A stretch of 60,416 nucleotides of DNA, from assembly GCA_033722375.1 (NCBI GenBank), contig JAWVZB010000004.1:1-60416 (forward strand), in the 5' to 3' direction. The position numbers and the translations under genes are program-made. This document shows, piece after piece, positions 28,305 through 36,386 of the stretch. The DNA is from JAWVZB01 sp033722375 (GTDB lineage: Bacteria > Actinomycetota > Nitriliruptoria > Nitriliruptorales > Nitriliruptoraceae). Positions within the stretch are counted from its first letter, which is position 1. Each line of letters starts with the position of its first letter. Below the pieces are notes generated by a model. It was not told the origin of the DNA. It saw only the letters and a program-made list of their open reading frames with translations, and did no database searches.

Positions 28305-29183
28305 TCAGGGTAGTTGGCTGGCACCGATGGCCCGGAGGAAATCGATCACCCGATCGGCCACCGCGTCGGGGCGTTCGAGGTGGAGGAAGTGACCTGCGTC
28401 CGCGATGATCTCGACGCGTGACCCCGCGGGAAGATGGGGCTCGCCACGACGTGCGTACTCGACCCCGATGCAGCCGTCGTCCCCACCGTGCAGGTAGAGG
28501 GTCGGGACCCGCGGGAGGGCACGTTGACGGGCGACCCCCCCGCCACGGACCAGCTGGCCACGGATCGCGCGGTAGTAGCCGGCAGCAGCGTCGGCCGTGC
28601 CCGGACTCTCGAGCGTCGCCCGCAGCGGCTGCCGGTCCTCCGGCTCACGTACGTAGGCGGGTGACCACTCGCGCCACAGCCGGTCGACGAGCGCGAAGTC
28701 GTCACGAGCCAGGAAGCGCGCGCCACCAGGGAGCGCCAGCGGCAGCATGTACCACGAGCGGCGTAGCTGCGCGGGGTCACGGCGGGCGCCCGCGAGCGCG
28801 GGCTCGGGCGGCACCGCCATGGTGACCGCCGCGCGCCACCGTCCCGGGGCTGCCGCCGTCGCGCGGTACGCCGCCGACGCGCCCCAGTCGTGGCCGACGA
28901 CGACGGCACGCTCGTCCCCGCCGAGCGCCCGGTGCAGGGCGTTGGTGTCGGCCGCCAGGGTGTCCAGGCCGTAGTCCCCGTCGGGAGGCACCTCGGTCGG
29001 GGCGTAGCCCCGCATCCACGGCGCGACGACCCGCCATCCGGCGTCCGCGAGCGCTGGACCGAGGTGGCGCCAGGTCGGTGCGTGGTCGGGGAACCCGTGG
29101 AGGCAGAGGGCCAGCGGGCCGTCGGTCGGCCCCCAGGAGCGGTAGGCGAACCGGAGCCGGTTCGCGCGGACGAAGCGAGCCAT
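28305..29183 (-). CDS. Alpha/beta hydrolase (epoxide-hydrolase-like)
   Basis: Alpha/beta-fold hydrolase of 292 aa. The oxyanion motif is HGFPD at about 30, and the nucleophile elbow GHDWGAS carries Asp as nucleophile, as in epoxide hydrolases and haloalkane dehalogenases rather than Ser esterases. The acid comes from the DDGC region and the catalytic His in DAGHFLHLERP. The ATG at 29183 is the natural start; the leuS stop lies six bases before it, so the genes are likely cotranscribed. Substrate unknown. Confidence 0.9.
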   Translation of the reverse strand: MARFVRANRLRFAYRSWGPTDGPLALCLHGFPDHAPTWRHLGPALADAGWRVVAPWMRGYAPTEVPPDGDYGLDTLAADTNALHRALGGDERAVVVGHDWGASAAYRATAAAPGRWRAAVTMAVPPEPALAGARRDPAQLRRSWYMLPLALPGGARFLARDDFALVDRLWREWSPAYVREPEDRQPLRATLESPGTADAAAGYYRAIRGQLVRGGGVARQRALPRVPTLYLHGGDDGCIGVEYARRGEPHLPAGSRVEIIADAGHFLHLERPDAVADRVIDFLRAIGASQLP

Positions 29184-29189
29184 GGCCGC

Positions 29190-31646
29190 TCAGTCGCGCA
29201 CGACGAAGTTCACGAGCCGATCCGGAACGGTGACGACCTTCGCGACCTCGGCATCGTCGAGGTAGCGCGCCACGTTGTCCTCGCTGCGCGCCGCCGCCTC
29301 CATCGCCGCGGCGTCCGCACCGGCCGCCACGGTGACGGTGCCCCGCACCTTGCCGTTGACCTGTACCACCAGTTCGACGTTCTCTTCGACCAGCATCTCC
29401 GGGTCGGCCTGGGGCCACCGCGTCTCGTGGACAGAGCCGTCCCTCCCGAGCCGGGTCCACAGCTCCTCGGTGATGAACGGGCAGATCGGGGCGAGCAACT
29501 GCAGGAGCGTGGCGATGGCGTCCTCGACGACCCGGCCGCCAACCCCCGACCGGCGCGCCTCCTGGAGCTCGTTGGTCAGGGTCATCATCTTGGCGATGGC
29601 GGTGTTGTACTTGAAGGCGTCGAAGTCCGCCGTGGCACCGTCGACCGCGACGTGGATCGCCTTCTCCAGCGCCTCGGCGGCCTGGCCGTCGGTCTCACCG
29701 TCTGGGTCGTCGAGGAACTCGATCGTCAGCCGCCACACCCGGGACAGCCATCGGTGCATCCCGGACGGCGAGACGTCGGCCCAGTCGATGTCGTCCTCGG
29801 GTGGCGAGGCGAACAGCATCGTCCCCCGCAGCGTGTCGGCCCCGTACTCGTTGTAGACCTCGGGCGGCTCGACGAGGTTGCCCTTGGACTTGCTCATGGC
29901 AGCGCCGTCGAGGATCACCTGGCCCTGGTTGATGAGCCGCTGGAACGGCTCGTCGGCGTCCAGGTGGCCGAGGTCACGCAACGCCTTGACGACGAACCGA
30001 GCGTAGAGCAGGTGCAGGACCGCGTGCTCCACACCGCCGGAGTACAGATCGACCGGGATCCACCGGTCCGCCTCCTGCTTGGGCCACGGCTGCTCGTCGT
30101 CGTTCGGCGACAGGTAACGCAGGAAGTACCAGGACGAATCGACGAACGTGTCCAGGGTGTCGGTGTCACGAGTTGCGTCCTCGTTCCCGCACTCGGGGCA
30201 GACGACGTCCGTCGAGAAGGTCGGGTGGAGAGCAAGCGGTGACCCGTCCACCGCGAAGTCGAGGTCCTCGGGCAACTCGACGGGGAGCTCGTCGTCGGGG
30301 ACCGCGACCGGACCGCAGGAGGGGCAGTGGATCATCGGCACCGGCGGGCCCCAGGACCGCTGGCGCGAGACAGTCCAATCCCGGAGCCGGTAGTTCACCG
30401 CTGCCTCCCCGAGCCCCTTGTCTGCCAGGTCGGCGGTGATGCGCTGCTTGGTCTCCTGCCACGGCAGCCCGTCGTAGGGGCCGGAGTTCACCGTGCGCCC
30501 CTCCCCCGCATGGGCCTCGTCCATCGTCTCTGCGTCGAGCGCATCGGCATCCTCGGGCTGAACCACGACCCGGATGGGGAGATCCTGCTGGCGCGCGAAG
30601 TCGAAGTCGCGCTGGTCGTGGGCGGGGACCGCCATGATCGCGCCGGTGCCGTAGTCCATCAGCACGTAGTCCGCGGCGTAGGCGGGGATGGTCTCGCCGT
30701 TGACCGGGTTCACCATGTCGAAGGACAGACGGTGGCCGCGCTTGCTCGAGGCGTCGGTCGAGAGGCGTTCGATCTCGGACCGCTTCGACACGTCCTCGAC
30801 GAACGCCTCGAAATCATCGTCGTCCGCCATCTTCTGCTGGACCAGCGGATGCTCCGGCGCGAACACGAAGTACGTGGCGCCGTAGAGCGTGTCGGGGCGG
30901 GTCGTGTAGACCACCACCTCCTCGCCGGTGTCGGCCACCTCGAAGGTGACGTTGGCGCCCTCGGAGCGACCGATCCAGTTGCGCTGCATGAGCTTGACGC
31001 GTTCGGGCCACTCGACCTTGTCGAGGTCTTCGATGAGCTGGTCCGCGTAGTCGGTGATCTTGAAGAACCACTGCGTCAGCGGTTTCTTGACCACCTCGGT
31101 GTCGCAGCGCTCGCAGTGGCCGTCGATCACCTGCTCGTTCGCGAGCACCGTCTGGCAGGACGGACACCAGTTGACGTTCGCCTCCTTGCGGTAGGCGAGG
31201 CCCGCACTGAAGAGCTCGAGGAAGATCCACTGGGTCCAGCGGTAGTAGTCGGGATCACTGGTGTGGAGGACGGTGTCCCAATCGAACGAGTAGCCGAGGC
31301 GCACCATCGACCGGCGCTGCTCGTCGATGTTCGCGTACGTCCACTCCCGCGGATCGGCGCCTCGGTTCCTGGCGGCGTTCTCGGCGGGGAGCCCGAACGA
31401 GTCCCACCCGATGGGGTTGAGGACGTGCTTGCCCTGCATGCGCTGATAACGGGCGAACGCATCGTGGATGGAGAAGATCTCCCCGTGCCCCATGTGGAGG
31501 TCGCCGGAGGGATAGGGGAACATCGTCAGTGCGTACAACCGTTCCCCCGAGGCATCGGGATCGAACGAGTACGTGCGTTCGTCGTGCCACCGTTCGGCGA
31601 TCGGCGGCTCGATCGAGAGCGGGTCGTAACGGTCGGCATCGGTCAT
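29190..31646 (-). CDS. leuS: Leucyl-tRNA synthetase
   Basis: Class Ia synthetase that charges tRNA-Leu and edits misacylated tRNA. The 818-residue bacterial-type enzyme has the HIGH motif as HMGH (51-54), the KMSKS loop as AMSKSKGN (about 583), and two zinc knuckles (CPSCQTVL...HCERC and CPSCGP...CPECGNE). The CP1 editing domain is inserted between. It starts with ATG at 31646. No T-box or other leader is recognisable upstream. Confidence 0.98.
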   Translation of the reverse strand: MTDADRYDPLSIEPPIAERWHDERTYSFDPDASGERLYALTMFPYPSGDLHMGHGEIFSIHDAFARYQRMQGKHVLNPIGWDSFGLPAENAARNRGADPREWTYANIDEQRRSMVRLGYSFDWDTVLHTSDPDYYRWTQWIFLELFSAGLAYRKEANVNWCPSCQTVLANEQVIDGHCERCDTEVVKKPLTQWFFKITDYADQLIEDLDKVEWPERVKLMQRNWIGRSEGANVTFEVADTGEEVVVYTTRPDTLYGATYFVFAPEHPLVQQKMADDDDFEAFVEDVSKRSEIERLSTDASSKRGHRLSFDMVNPVNGETIPAYAADYVLMDYGTGAIMAVPAHDQRDFDFARQQDLPIRVVVQPEDADALDAETMDEAHAGEGRTVNSGPYDGLPWQETKQRITADLADKGLGEAAVNYRLRDWTVSRQRSWGPPVPMIHCPSCGPVAVPDDELPVELPEDLDFAVDGSPLALHPTFSTDVVCPECGNEDATRDTDTLDTFVDSSWYFLRYLSPNDDEQPWPKQEADRWIPVDLYSGGVEHAVLHLLYARFVVKALRDLGHLDADEPFQRLINQGQVILDGAAMSKSKGNLVEPPEVYNEYGADTLRGTMLFASPPEDDIDWADVSPSGMHRWLSRVWRLTIEFLDDPDGETDGQAAEALEKAIHVAVDGATADFDAFKYNTAIAKMMTLTNELQEARRSGVGGRVVEDAIATLLQLLAPICPFITEELWTRLGRDGSVHETRWPQADPEMLVEENVELVVQVNGKVRGTVTVAAGADAAAMEAAARSEDNVARYLDDAEVAKVVTVPDRLVNFVVRD

Positions 31647-31708
31647 GGGGACGTGTCAGCCTGGTCGCGAAGACGGGCGGGAACAGACGGAGCGTACCTG
31701 CCTCGGGA

Positions 31709-32206
31709 CTACGGCCTCTGGGCGTCGGTCGCCGAGCGGGGCGCCCAGACCTCTTCACCCTCGAGCGCGCGCCGGAACCGGCGCCACAAGGTCTCAACCC
31801 CATCACGGAGCTGGGGGCCCATCTCGCTCTTCTCGACGTAGGCGAAGGCTCCGCTCGCGATCATCGTCTCGGCCTCGTCAGTCGCAGAGAGAGCGGACAA
31901 GATGACGATCATCGTGCGCGGGTGCTCCCGGAAGATGATCGGGGCGGCCTCCCGCCCATCCATCTCGGGCATCATAAGGTCGAGCAGCACGATGTCGGGC
32001 TCGAGCTCGCGCGTCATGTCGATCGCCTCGTGGCCGTCGGCCGCCTCACCCACGACCTCGAGCTGCTCGGAACTTCGGAGGACGGTCCGCAGCGTGAGCC
32101 GGACGTCGGACTCATCGTCCACGATCAGCACCGTCGCCGTGGGAACGGTGTCCTCGTCGTCACTGGCGGACTCCGTGTCGCTCGACGAGCGCTCGCCACG
32201 AACCAT
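31709..32206 (-). CDS. Stand-alone response regulator (receiver domain)
   Basis: Single-domain receiver of about 165 aa with no DNA-binding output. The acidic pocket is D30/D31, the phosphoacceptor is D76 (DIVLLDLMMPEMDG), Ser104 (ILSALSA) occupies the usual Thr/Ser switch position, and K126 (VEKSE) is the invariant lysine. A Ser/Asp-rich linker precedes the domain and a short basic tail follows. The ATG at 32206 is used; an alternative TTG at 32275 has GGAAGG six bases upstream and would add 23 residues. It is divergent from the GAF histidine kinase at 32479, its likely partner; it probably signals by protein contact. Confidence 0.9.
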   Translation of the reverse strand: MVRGERSSSDTESASDDEDTVPTATVLIVDDESDVRLTLRTVLRSSEQLEVVGEAADGHEAIDMTRELEPDIVLLDLMMPEMDGREAAPIIFREHPRTMIVILSALSATDEAETMIASGAFAYVEKSEMGPQLRDGVETLWRRFRRALEGEEVWAPRSATDAQRP

Positions 32207-32328
32207 CGCGACGATGGGCGCGACGAGGCGGGTCAGCGGACCCCCCTCCCGCTCTGCACGCTGCTCGTCGACCAACTCGAACCTTCCGGCGCACCTACAC
32301 CTTGCAGGCCACCTGCCCGGACTGCCTC

Positions 32329-32343
32329 CCGACCGTAGGTCGG
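32329..32343. promoter_or_regulatory. Operator-like palindrome between divergent RR and HK genes
   Basis: CCGACC, three bases (GTA), GGTCGG: a perfect six-base inverted repeat in the 272-base divergent gap, about 54 bases upstream of the TTG or 123 bases upstream of the ATG of the receiver gene. It may be a transcription-factor site controlling both directions. No regulator is identified. Confidence 0.4.
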
Positions 32344-32478
32344 AGCAACCGCACGCGAGCGACCACTGGCACGTCCTCGGGACGGCTTCGCATGCTAACA
32401 GACCGCTTTCGGCTCTCGCCGGCCCAGGACGACGAACGGCCGAGGGGCTCGTAGAATCGCCGGGAGACGGAGGTTGGG

Positions 32479-33642
32479 GTGACGGCAAGACAGGCGGGCC
32501 ACCGCACCGCGAGCCCGACCGAGGTCGTCCGCCAGTTGCGAGATGCCACCATCGCGATCTCATCCGCACCCGGCGATACCGCGGTCAAGCAACTCGTGAC
32601 CCAGGTCGCGGAGCTCGTGGATGCGACCATCGTGAGTTGCCGCATCGGCGACGACATCACCACCTCGACCAGGACAGACGACCATCTGGATCTGGACCTC
32701 TTCCGATTCTTCCGCGGGCTGGAAGCAGAGCTCGTCCATGGCAAGCGGACGGTCCGTCTCGCGGCCGACGATCACGACGGAGTCTTCGGGCCCGTCATCG
32801 CAGCAGCCGTGACCACCGGCAGCGCCGACGACATCGGGGTCGTGTTCGCCGCGCGCCCGGGTGGCAGCCGGCCGTTCGAAGACATCGACGTCTCCATGCT
32901 GGAACAGCTCGCGTGCGTTGCGGGTCTCGCGTGCCGCCGACCGGCCAGGATCCCGGCCACCGTGGGCGACGACGCCAGACGCTTCCGCGACGAGCTCCTC
33001 GCTGGGATGTCGCACGACATGCACACGCCGTTGTCCGTCATCGTCGGCATCGCCGACGCCTTGACAGAGGAGCCGGACCTACCGGAGAACGAGCGACTCG
33101 CGATCTACGAGACCGTGGCCCGGCAGGCCCGCCGACTTCGCTCACTCGTGAACCAGTTCTTGGATTTCTCGCGTATCGAGGCGGATCGCCCCCTGAGTGT
33201 CGACCTCCAGGACATCGACGTCGTGGAGGTGATCGATCACGTCGTGCCGCTCTTCACCCCCCAGCGGGAGATCGTGGTCGGGGCCGAGGAGGTGCTGCCC
33301 CCTGCCCGCGCCGACAAGGAGCGGCTCGAACAGATCCTCATCAACCTCGTGTCGAACGCGGTCAAGTACTCCGAGGGGCCGATCCGTGTCGTGGCTCGGC
33401 GGCCCGACGACGACATCCTGATCGACGTGGTCGACGAAGGCCCGGGCCTCACCCGCCAGGAGATCGACGAGATCTTCGAGAAGTTCCATCGTGGCAACGC
33501 GGCGACCGGCACCCGTGGGACCGGGCTCGGCCTCTACATCAGTCGGGCGCTCGCCGAAGCACAAGGGGGCGAGCTCACCGCGATGAGCTCCGGCCTGGGG
33601 AGTCGGTTCCGGATCCGCGTCCCGGCCGCGTCCGAGGGATGA
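32479..33642 (+). CDS. GAF-domain sensor histidine kinase
   Basis: Soluble histidine kinase of 387 aa. An N-terminal GAF-like sensory domain spans about 15-155. A HisKA dimerisation helix carries the phosphoacceptor His179 in MSHDMHTPLSV, with Met in place of the usual Arg/Leu residue. The ATPase domain has an N box (INLVSNAVKYS), G1 (DEGPGL), F/G2 (RGTGLGLYIS) and GSRF near the end. No membrane segment, so the signal is intracellular. The GTG at 32479 follows GGAGG by five bases. It is the presumed partner of the divergent stand-alone receiver. A tRNA gene lies 77 bases downstream. Confidence 0.94.
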   Translation: MTARQAGHRTASPTEVVRQLRDATIAISSAPGDTAVKQLVTQVAELVDATIVSCRIGDDITTSTRTDDHLDLDLFRFFRGLEAELVHGKRTVRLAADDHDGVFGPVIAAAVTTGSADDIGVVFAARPGGSRPFEDIDVSMLEQLACVAGLACRRPARIPATVGDDARRFRDELLAGMSHDMHTPLSVIVGIADALTEEPDLPENERLAIYETVARQARRLRSLVNQFLDFSRIEADRPLSVDLQDIDVVEVIDHVVPLFTPQREIVVGAEEVLPPARADKERLEQILINLVSNAVKYSEGPIRVVARRPDDDILIDVVDEGPGLTRQEIDEIFEKFHRGNAATGTRGTGLGLYISRALAEAQGGELTAMSSGLGSRFRIRVPAASEG

Positions 33643-33719
33643 CCGGGGCCGTACTGCGTGTCGAACCGCTCATCGCTACCCTCCGCGCCGGAACGGGGCA
33701 TTCCCCTCCCCAATCGTCC

Positions 33720-33795
33720 GGGCCCGTAGCTCAGTTGGCAGAGCGCTGCCATGGCATGGCAGAAGTCGTCGGTTCAAATCCGATCGGGTCCACCA
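33720..33795 (+). tRNA. tRNA-Ala(GGC)
   Basis: Complete cloverleaf with encoded CCA. The acceptor pairs GGGCCCG with CGGGTCC, including a G-U at the third pair (33722-33789), the G3-U70 identity element of alanine tRNAs. The D arm is GCTC-AGTTGGCA-GAGC, the anticodon stem is CTGCC/GGCAG, and the anticodon GGC sits at 33753-33755 between T33 and A37. The T arm is GTCGG-TTCAAAT-CCGAT. It decodes GCC, the commonest Ala codon here. Its 3' end borders a small accessory region. Confidence 0.96.
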
Positions 33796-34223
33796 CCACG
33801 AACGTCCAGTTTTTCGCCCGTAATGGGCACTTATCTGCTAGATCGTCTCTTCCGGACCGGCCGGTCCCCAATGGGCTATCTCACACGGCAATCGCACACA
33901 AACGGCGACGGTCCGGGCCTCAACGTCCCACATACGGCGGCCACGGAGCCTCACGCGGACCGGCGCATGGCTCCATCAGGAGAGGTCGAAGCCATCCGCG
34001 GTGGGCGAGGTTCGCGTTTGCCGTGGCCATCGACGTCCGTGCTTCCGACGCGTAAGCATGCGGATACTCGCGGACCTGATGCCCGGCGGATGGTCCCGGT
34101 CAGGTAGCCACGTCATCGTGGCTTCGTGCGGGCGCTCCGACGGCAGGCAACGCCAAGAACTGCTTCGGCCGATCGATCGCTACGGCGCCCGTTTCCACGG
34201 CCGGCGCGGACTGCCGTGGTGAC
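33796..34223. other. Non-coding stretch downstream of tRNA-Ala
   Basis: About 430 bases in which no frame has credible codon usage, ribosome binding site or recognisable protein similarity. The first 60 bases are less GC-rich (TTTTTCG, TAATGGG). It looks like decayed DNA beside a tRNA gene, a frequent integration site, but no integrase and no repeat of the tRNA 3' end was found. Confidence 0.6.
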
Positions 34224-34241
34224 GCGCTTCTGCGGAAGCGC
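34224..34241. terminator. Hairpin before the toxin-antitoxin promoter
   Basis: GCGCTTC and GAAGCGC form a perfect seven-base stem with the loop TGCG. It lies 12 bases upstream of the antitoxin operator. It may insulate the toxin-antitoxin unit from upstream transcription. There is no T tract after it. Confidence 0.4.
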
Positions 34242-34253
34242 TCGGCCCCTGTA

Positions 34254-34270
34254 GATACCACTATGGTATC
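34254..34270. promoter_or_regulatory. Perfect inverted repeat, putative antitoxin operator/promoter
   Basis: GATACCA, CTA, TGGTATC: seven-base perfect arms with a three-base spacer, ending eight bases before the antitoxin ATG. The site is conspicuously AT-rich for this genome and contains -10-like hexamers (TATGGT, TATCAT). Ribbon-helix-helix antitoxins usually bind such short palindromes and repress their own operon, so autoregulation is likely. The short leader suggests near-leaderless translation. Confidence 0.65.
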
Positions 34271-34278
34271 ATGGGGGT

Positions 34279-34485
34279 ATGGCGCTGACACTGCGAACCG
34301 ACGACGAACTCGAGCGGGCGCTCGACGCTCTCGCTGAGTCTGAAGGTCTCTCACGGCAGGAGATCATCCGGCGCGCGGTCCTCGAGCGCTACGAGCGAGC
34401 CGGTCATGCCGAGCGAGTCAGCGACAGCACCGATCGGATGATCGAACGCTGGGGTGACGTGCTGGACCGACTCGCGTCAACGTGA
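34279..34485 (+). CDS. Ribbon-helix-helix (CopG-type) antitoxin
   Basis: A 68-residue protein with the RHH fold: a beta strand (ALTLRTDDEL), helix A (ALDALAESEG), then LSRQEIIRRAVLERYERAG, the classic 'S-R-x-E-x-I-R-x-A-L' helix B. The C-terminal part (RVSDSTDRMIERWGDVLDRL) would wrap the toxin. It starts with ATG at 34279, and its stop overlaps the toxin GTG (GTGA at 34482). The palindrome directly upstream is the probable operator. Confidence 0.85.
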   Translation: MALTLRTDDELERALDALAESEGLSRQEIIRRAVLERYERAGHAERVSDSTDRMIERWGDVLDRLAST

Positions 34486-34859
34486 GCGAGGTCGAGTACC
34501 TCGAACTCGAAGATCTAGTCGAACTGGTCCGGCGGCTGGGAGTCGGTCCGGTCCGGGATCTGGGTCTGCTGGATGCGGCGGTTGCTCGCCCCGCCTCGTC
34601 GGCGTTCGGAGCCGACGCCTACCCAACGATCGAGCTCAAGGCAGCAGCGCTGCTGCACTCGATCGTCCGCACCCACGCCCTGGTGGACGGCAACAAGCGA
34701 CTGGGCTGGCTGTCGACCGTCGTGTTCCTCGACCTCAACGGCCAGCTGGTCGAACTCGATGACGACGAGGCGTACGAGCTCGTCATCGACGTTGCCGGGG
34801 GCCGCCTCGACGTCGAAGAGATCGCTGATCGATTGGGCGGCACGCCACCACAGCGATAG
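34482..34859 (+). CDS. doc: Death-on-curing (Doc/Fic) family toxin
   Basis: A 125-residue Doc-like toxin. Doc phosphorylates EF-Tu and blocks translation until neutralised. The Fic core motif is present as HALVDGNKRLGW (Doc consensus H-x-F-x-[D/N]-G-N-K-R), with Leu in place of Phe. The N-terminus 'VEYLELEDLVELVRRLG' and 'RDLGLLDAAVARP' match typical actinobacterial Doc toxins. It begins with GTG overlapping the antitoxin stop. Pairing with an RHH protein rather than Phd is a known variant. Confidence 0.9.
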   Translation: MSEVEYLELEDLVELVRRLGVGPVRDLGLLDAAVARPASSAFGADAYPTIELKAAALLHSIVRTHALVDGNKRLGWLSTVVFLDLNGQLVELDDDEAYELVIDVAGGRLDVEEIADRLGGTPPQR

Positions 34860-35054
34860 CACACACCCGCGGTGACGCCCCCGTTCATACGGCATTTCGC
34901 GCCGTGACAGGAGCCGACGCCTACGGCAGTCGCGGCTGCGAACGAGAGAAACCGTCGGATGCGGCGGTGCTGGTCGTCCCGCGAGGACCGTGATCGCCCC
35001 CCACCGCGGTCTCGCGCCAGAAGCCCTTGGGTGCGACGGTTTCCGTCGGTTGGC

Positions 35055-35368
35055 TTCCACCTGGGCGCCTTCGCGGGTCACCGAGCGGGGGTGGGTGACG
35101 GCTTCCCAGATGACCGCGGCGCAGTCCTCCGGCTGCATGGTGCCCGTCGCGTTGGAGTCGTCGGATGACAGCGCCTCGCCGAGCATCTTCACGAGCGGCA
35201 GGTAGTCCTCGACGTCCGCTGCTGGCGCATGCCTGGCAGCACCGCCTGGGTGACCTCGAGCAGCCCCATGATGTTGACGTCCATCTGGCGGCGGAGCACG
35301 TCCATCGGCATGAACTCGAGCGGGCCGTACGCGGCGTAGCCGGCGTTGTGGACACCGATGGCCGCGAC
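35055..35368 (-). pseudogene. Remnant of a short-chain dehydrogenase/reductase
   Basis: Two fragments in different frames. From about 35368 to 35219 the minus strand reads HNAGYAAYGPLEFMPMD and NIMGLLEVTQAVLPGM, the SDR 'NNAG' region and the helix before the catalytic Ser. At 35219 the frame switches and reads DVEDYLPLVKMLGEAL and PEDCAAVIWEAV, the family C-terminal region. The N-terminal nucleotide-binding motif (TGxxxGIG) and the Ser/Tyr/Lys core are gone, so this is an internal deletion plus frameshift with the N-terminus lost. The neighbouring 34860-35054 segment contains no gene I can support. Confidence 0.75.
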
Positions 35369-35476
35369 GGGACCTCGGGACGGGCCGATGGGACGGTCGG
35401 CCCTGTCGTGCCACCCGCCGAAGGTGGTTCGCTGGCCGCAGCAACCGTTGTGCGCGGCCTTCAAGGAGGTGACCAC

Positions 35477-36169
35477 GTGACCCGTTCGAACCCTCCGTTC
35501 CCCGAGCTTCCCCGCGAGCTCACCCTCCGAGACGGCACCCGGGTCGTCGTTCGACGCATCGAGAAGGAGGACGCCGACCGGCTCCGCACCGGGATGAAGC
35601 TGCTCTCACCACAGAGCCGCTACCTGCGCTTCCACACCGCCATGGACGAACTCCCCGAGAAGCAGGCGAGGTGGCTCGCCGACGTCGATCACGTCACCCG
35701 CGAGGCGATCGGCGCGGAGGATCCGGCCCGCCCCGACCTTCCTGGCGTCGGAGTCGCGCGCTTCGACGTCGACACGCACGAACCGACGATCGCCGAGGCA
35801 GCCGTGGTCGTCATCGACGAGTACCAGGGCCGTGGCCTCGGTACCGGACTCATGACCATCCTCGCGGTCCTGGCTCACGAACAGGGAGTGCGAACGCTCC
35901 GGAACTACGTGCTCGCCGAGAACGCGGACGTCCTGACTCTGCTCGACCGGATCGGCTGTCGACGGGACTCGATGGGCGGCGGGGTGGAACGGGTCGAGAT
36001 CGACCTGCCCGACGAGCTCCCCGATGGTGGTTCGGACATCCTCCCGACCACCGCCACCGCCCTGCTCCGCGCCGTCGCGAGAGGCGAGGTCCCCACCATC
36101 GTCGAACCGGGCTCCCCCGACCTTGACGCGTGGGTCGATGTCTGGCTCGAGGAGAACTCGAGGTCCTGA
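35477..36169 (+). CDS. GNAT family N-acetyltransferase
   Basis: Acetyl-CoA dependent N-acetyltransferase of 230 aa. The N-terminus 'PRELTLRDGTRVVVRRIEKEDADRL' and 'SPQSRYLRFHTAMDELPEKQ' place it in the RimJ-like 'acetate-CoA ligase-associated' GNAT set. Motif A is VVIDEYQGRGLGTGLM with the Q/R-x-x-G-x-G/A CoA loop. The C-terminal extension of about 60 residues (PDELPDGGSDILP onward) is outside the fold. The GTG at 35477 is fixed by AAGGAGG seven bases upstream. Substrate unknown; proteins of this type acetylate enzyme lysines in related organisms. Confidence 0.9.
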   Translation: MTRSNPPFPELPRELTLRDGTRVVVRRIEKEDADRLRTGMKLLSPQSRYLRFHTAMDELPEKQARWLADVDHVTREAIGAEDPARPDLPGVGVARFDVDTHEPTIAEAAVVVIDEYQGRGLGTGLMTILAVLAHEQGVRTLRNYVLAENADVLTLLDRIGCRRDSMGGGVERVEIDLPDELPDGGSDILPTTATALLRAVARGEVPTIVEPGSPDLDAWVDVWLEENSRS

Positions 36170-36255
36170 ACCACACAGGCTGCTGACACACGATCGGCCG
36201 CGAGCCCCGGATCGTCCCCCCATACGGTGGAGCTGCGCTGCAGGTGGAGGATCTG

Positions 36256-36372
36256 ATGGAAGATCACACGACCGGTCCCGTCACGGTCAGGACCTGCGTC
36301 AACGGAGGGATCGACCTGCTGGCCTCGGGATGCCTCGAGGACGGCGACCTCGCTGACGCGCCCCACTTCTGA
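36256..36372 (+). CDS. Small peptide gene, 38 aa, preceding pcm
   Basis: A 38-residue product with no known family. It contains Cys14 and Cys26, an Asn16-Gly17 pair and an Asp29-Gly30 pair, five Asp in all, and ends in PHF. The ATG is preceded by AGGTGGAGG with a five-base spacing, and 32 of 38 codons end in G or C, consistent with genuine coding. It ends 14 bases before the pcm start, so translational coupling is likely. Possible roles are a leader or an unusual methyltransferase substrate. No homology can be judged by eye. Confidence 0.6.
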   Translation: MEDHTTGPVTVRTCVNGGIDLLASGCLEDGDLADAPHF

Positions 36373-36386
36373 TCGCGACGTCAGCC

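Noticed and set aside
33720..33795. Duplicated tRNA 3' end as an integration (att) site
   Set aside because: No second copy of the tRNA 3' sequence and no integrase were found within the window.
33751..34107. 118-residue frame starting inside the tRNA
   Set aside because: It begins within the tRNA-Ala anticodon region and has no ribosome binding site, no conserved sequence and unsuitable codon use; a common annotation artefact.
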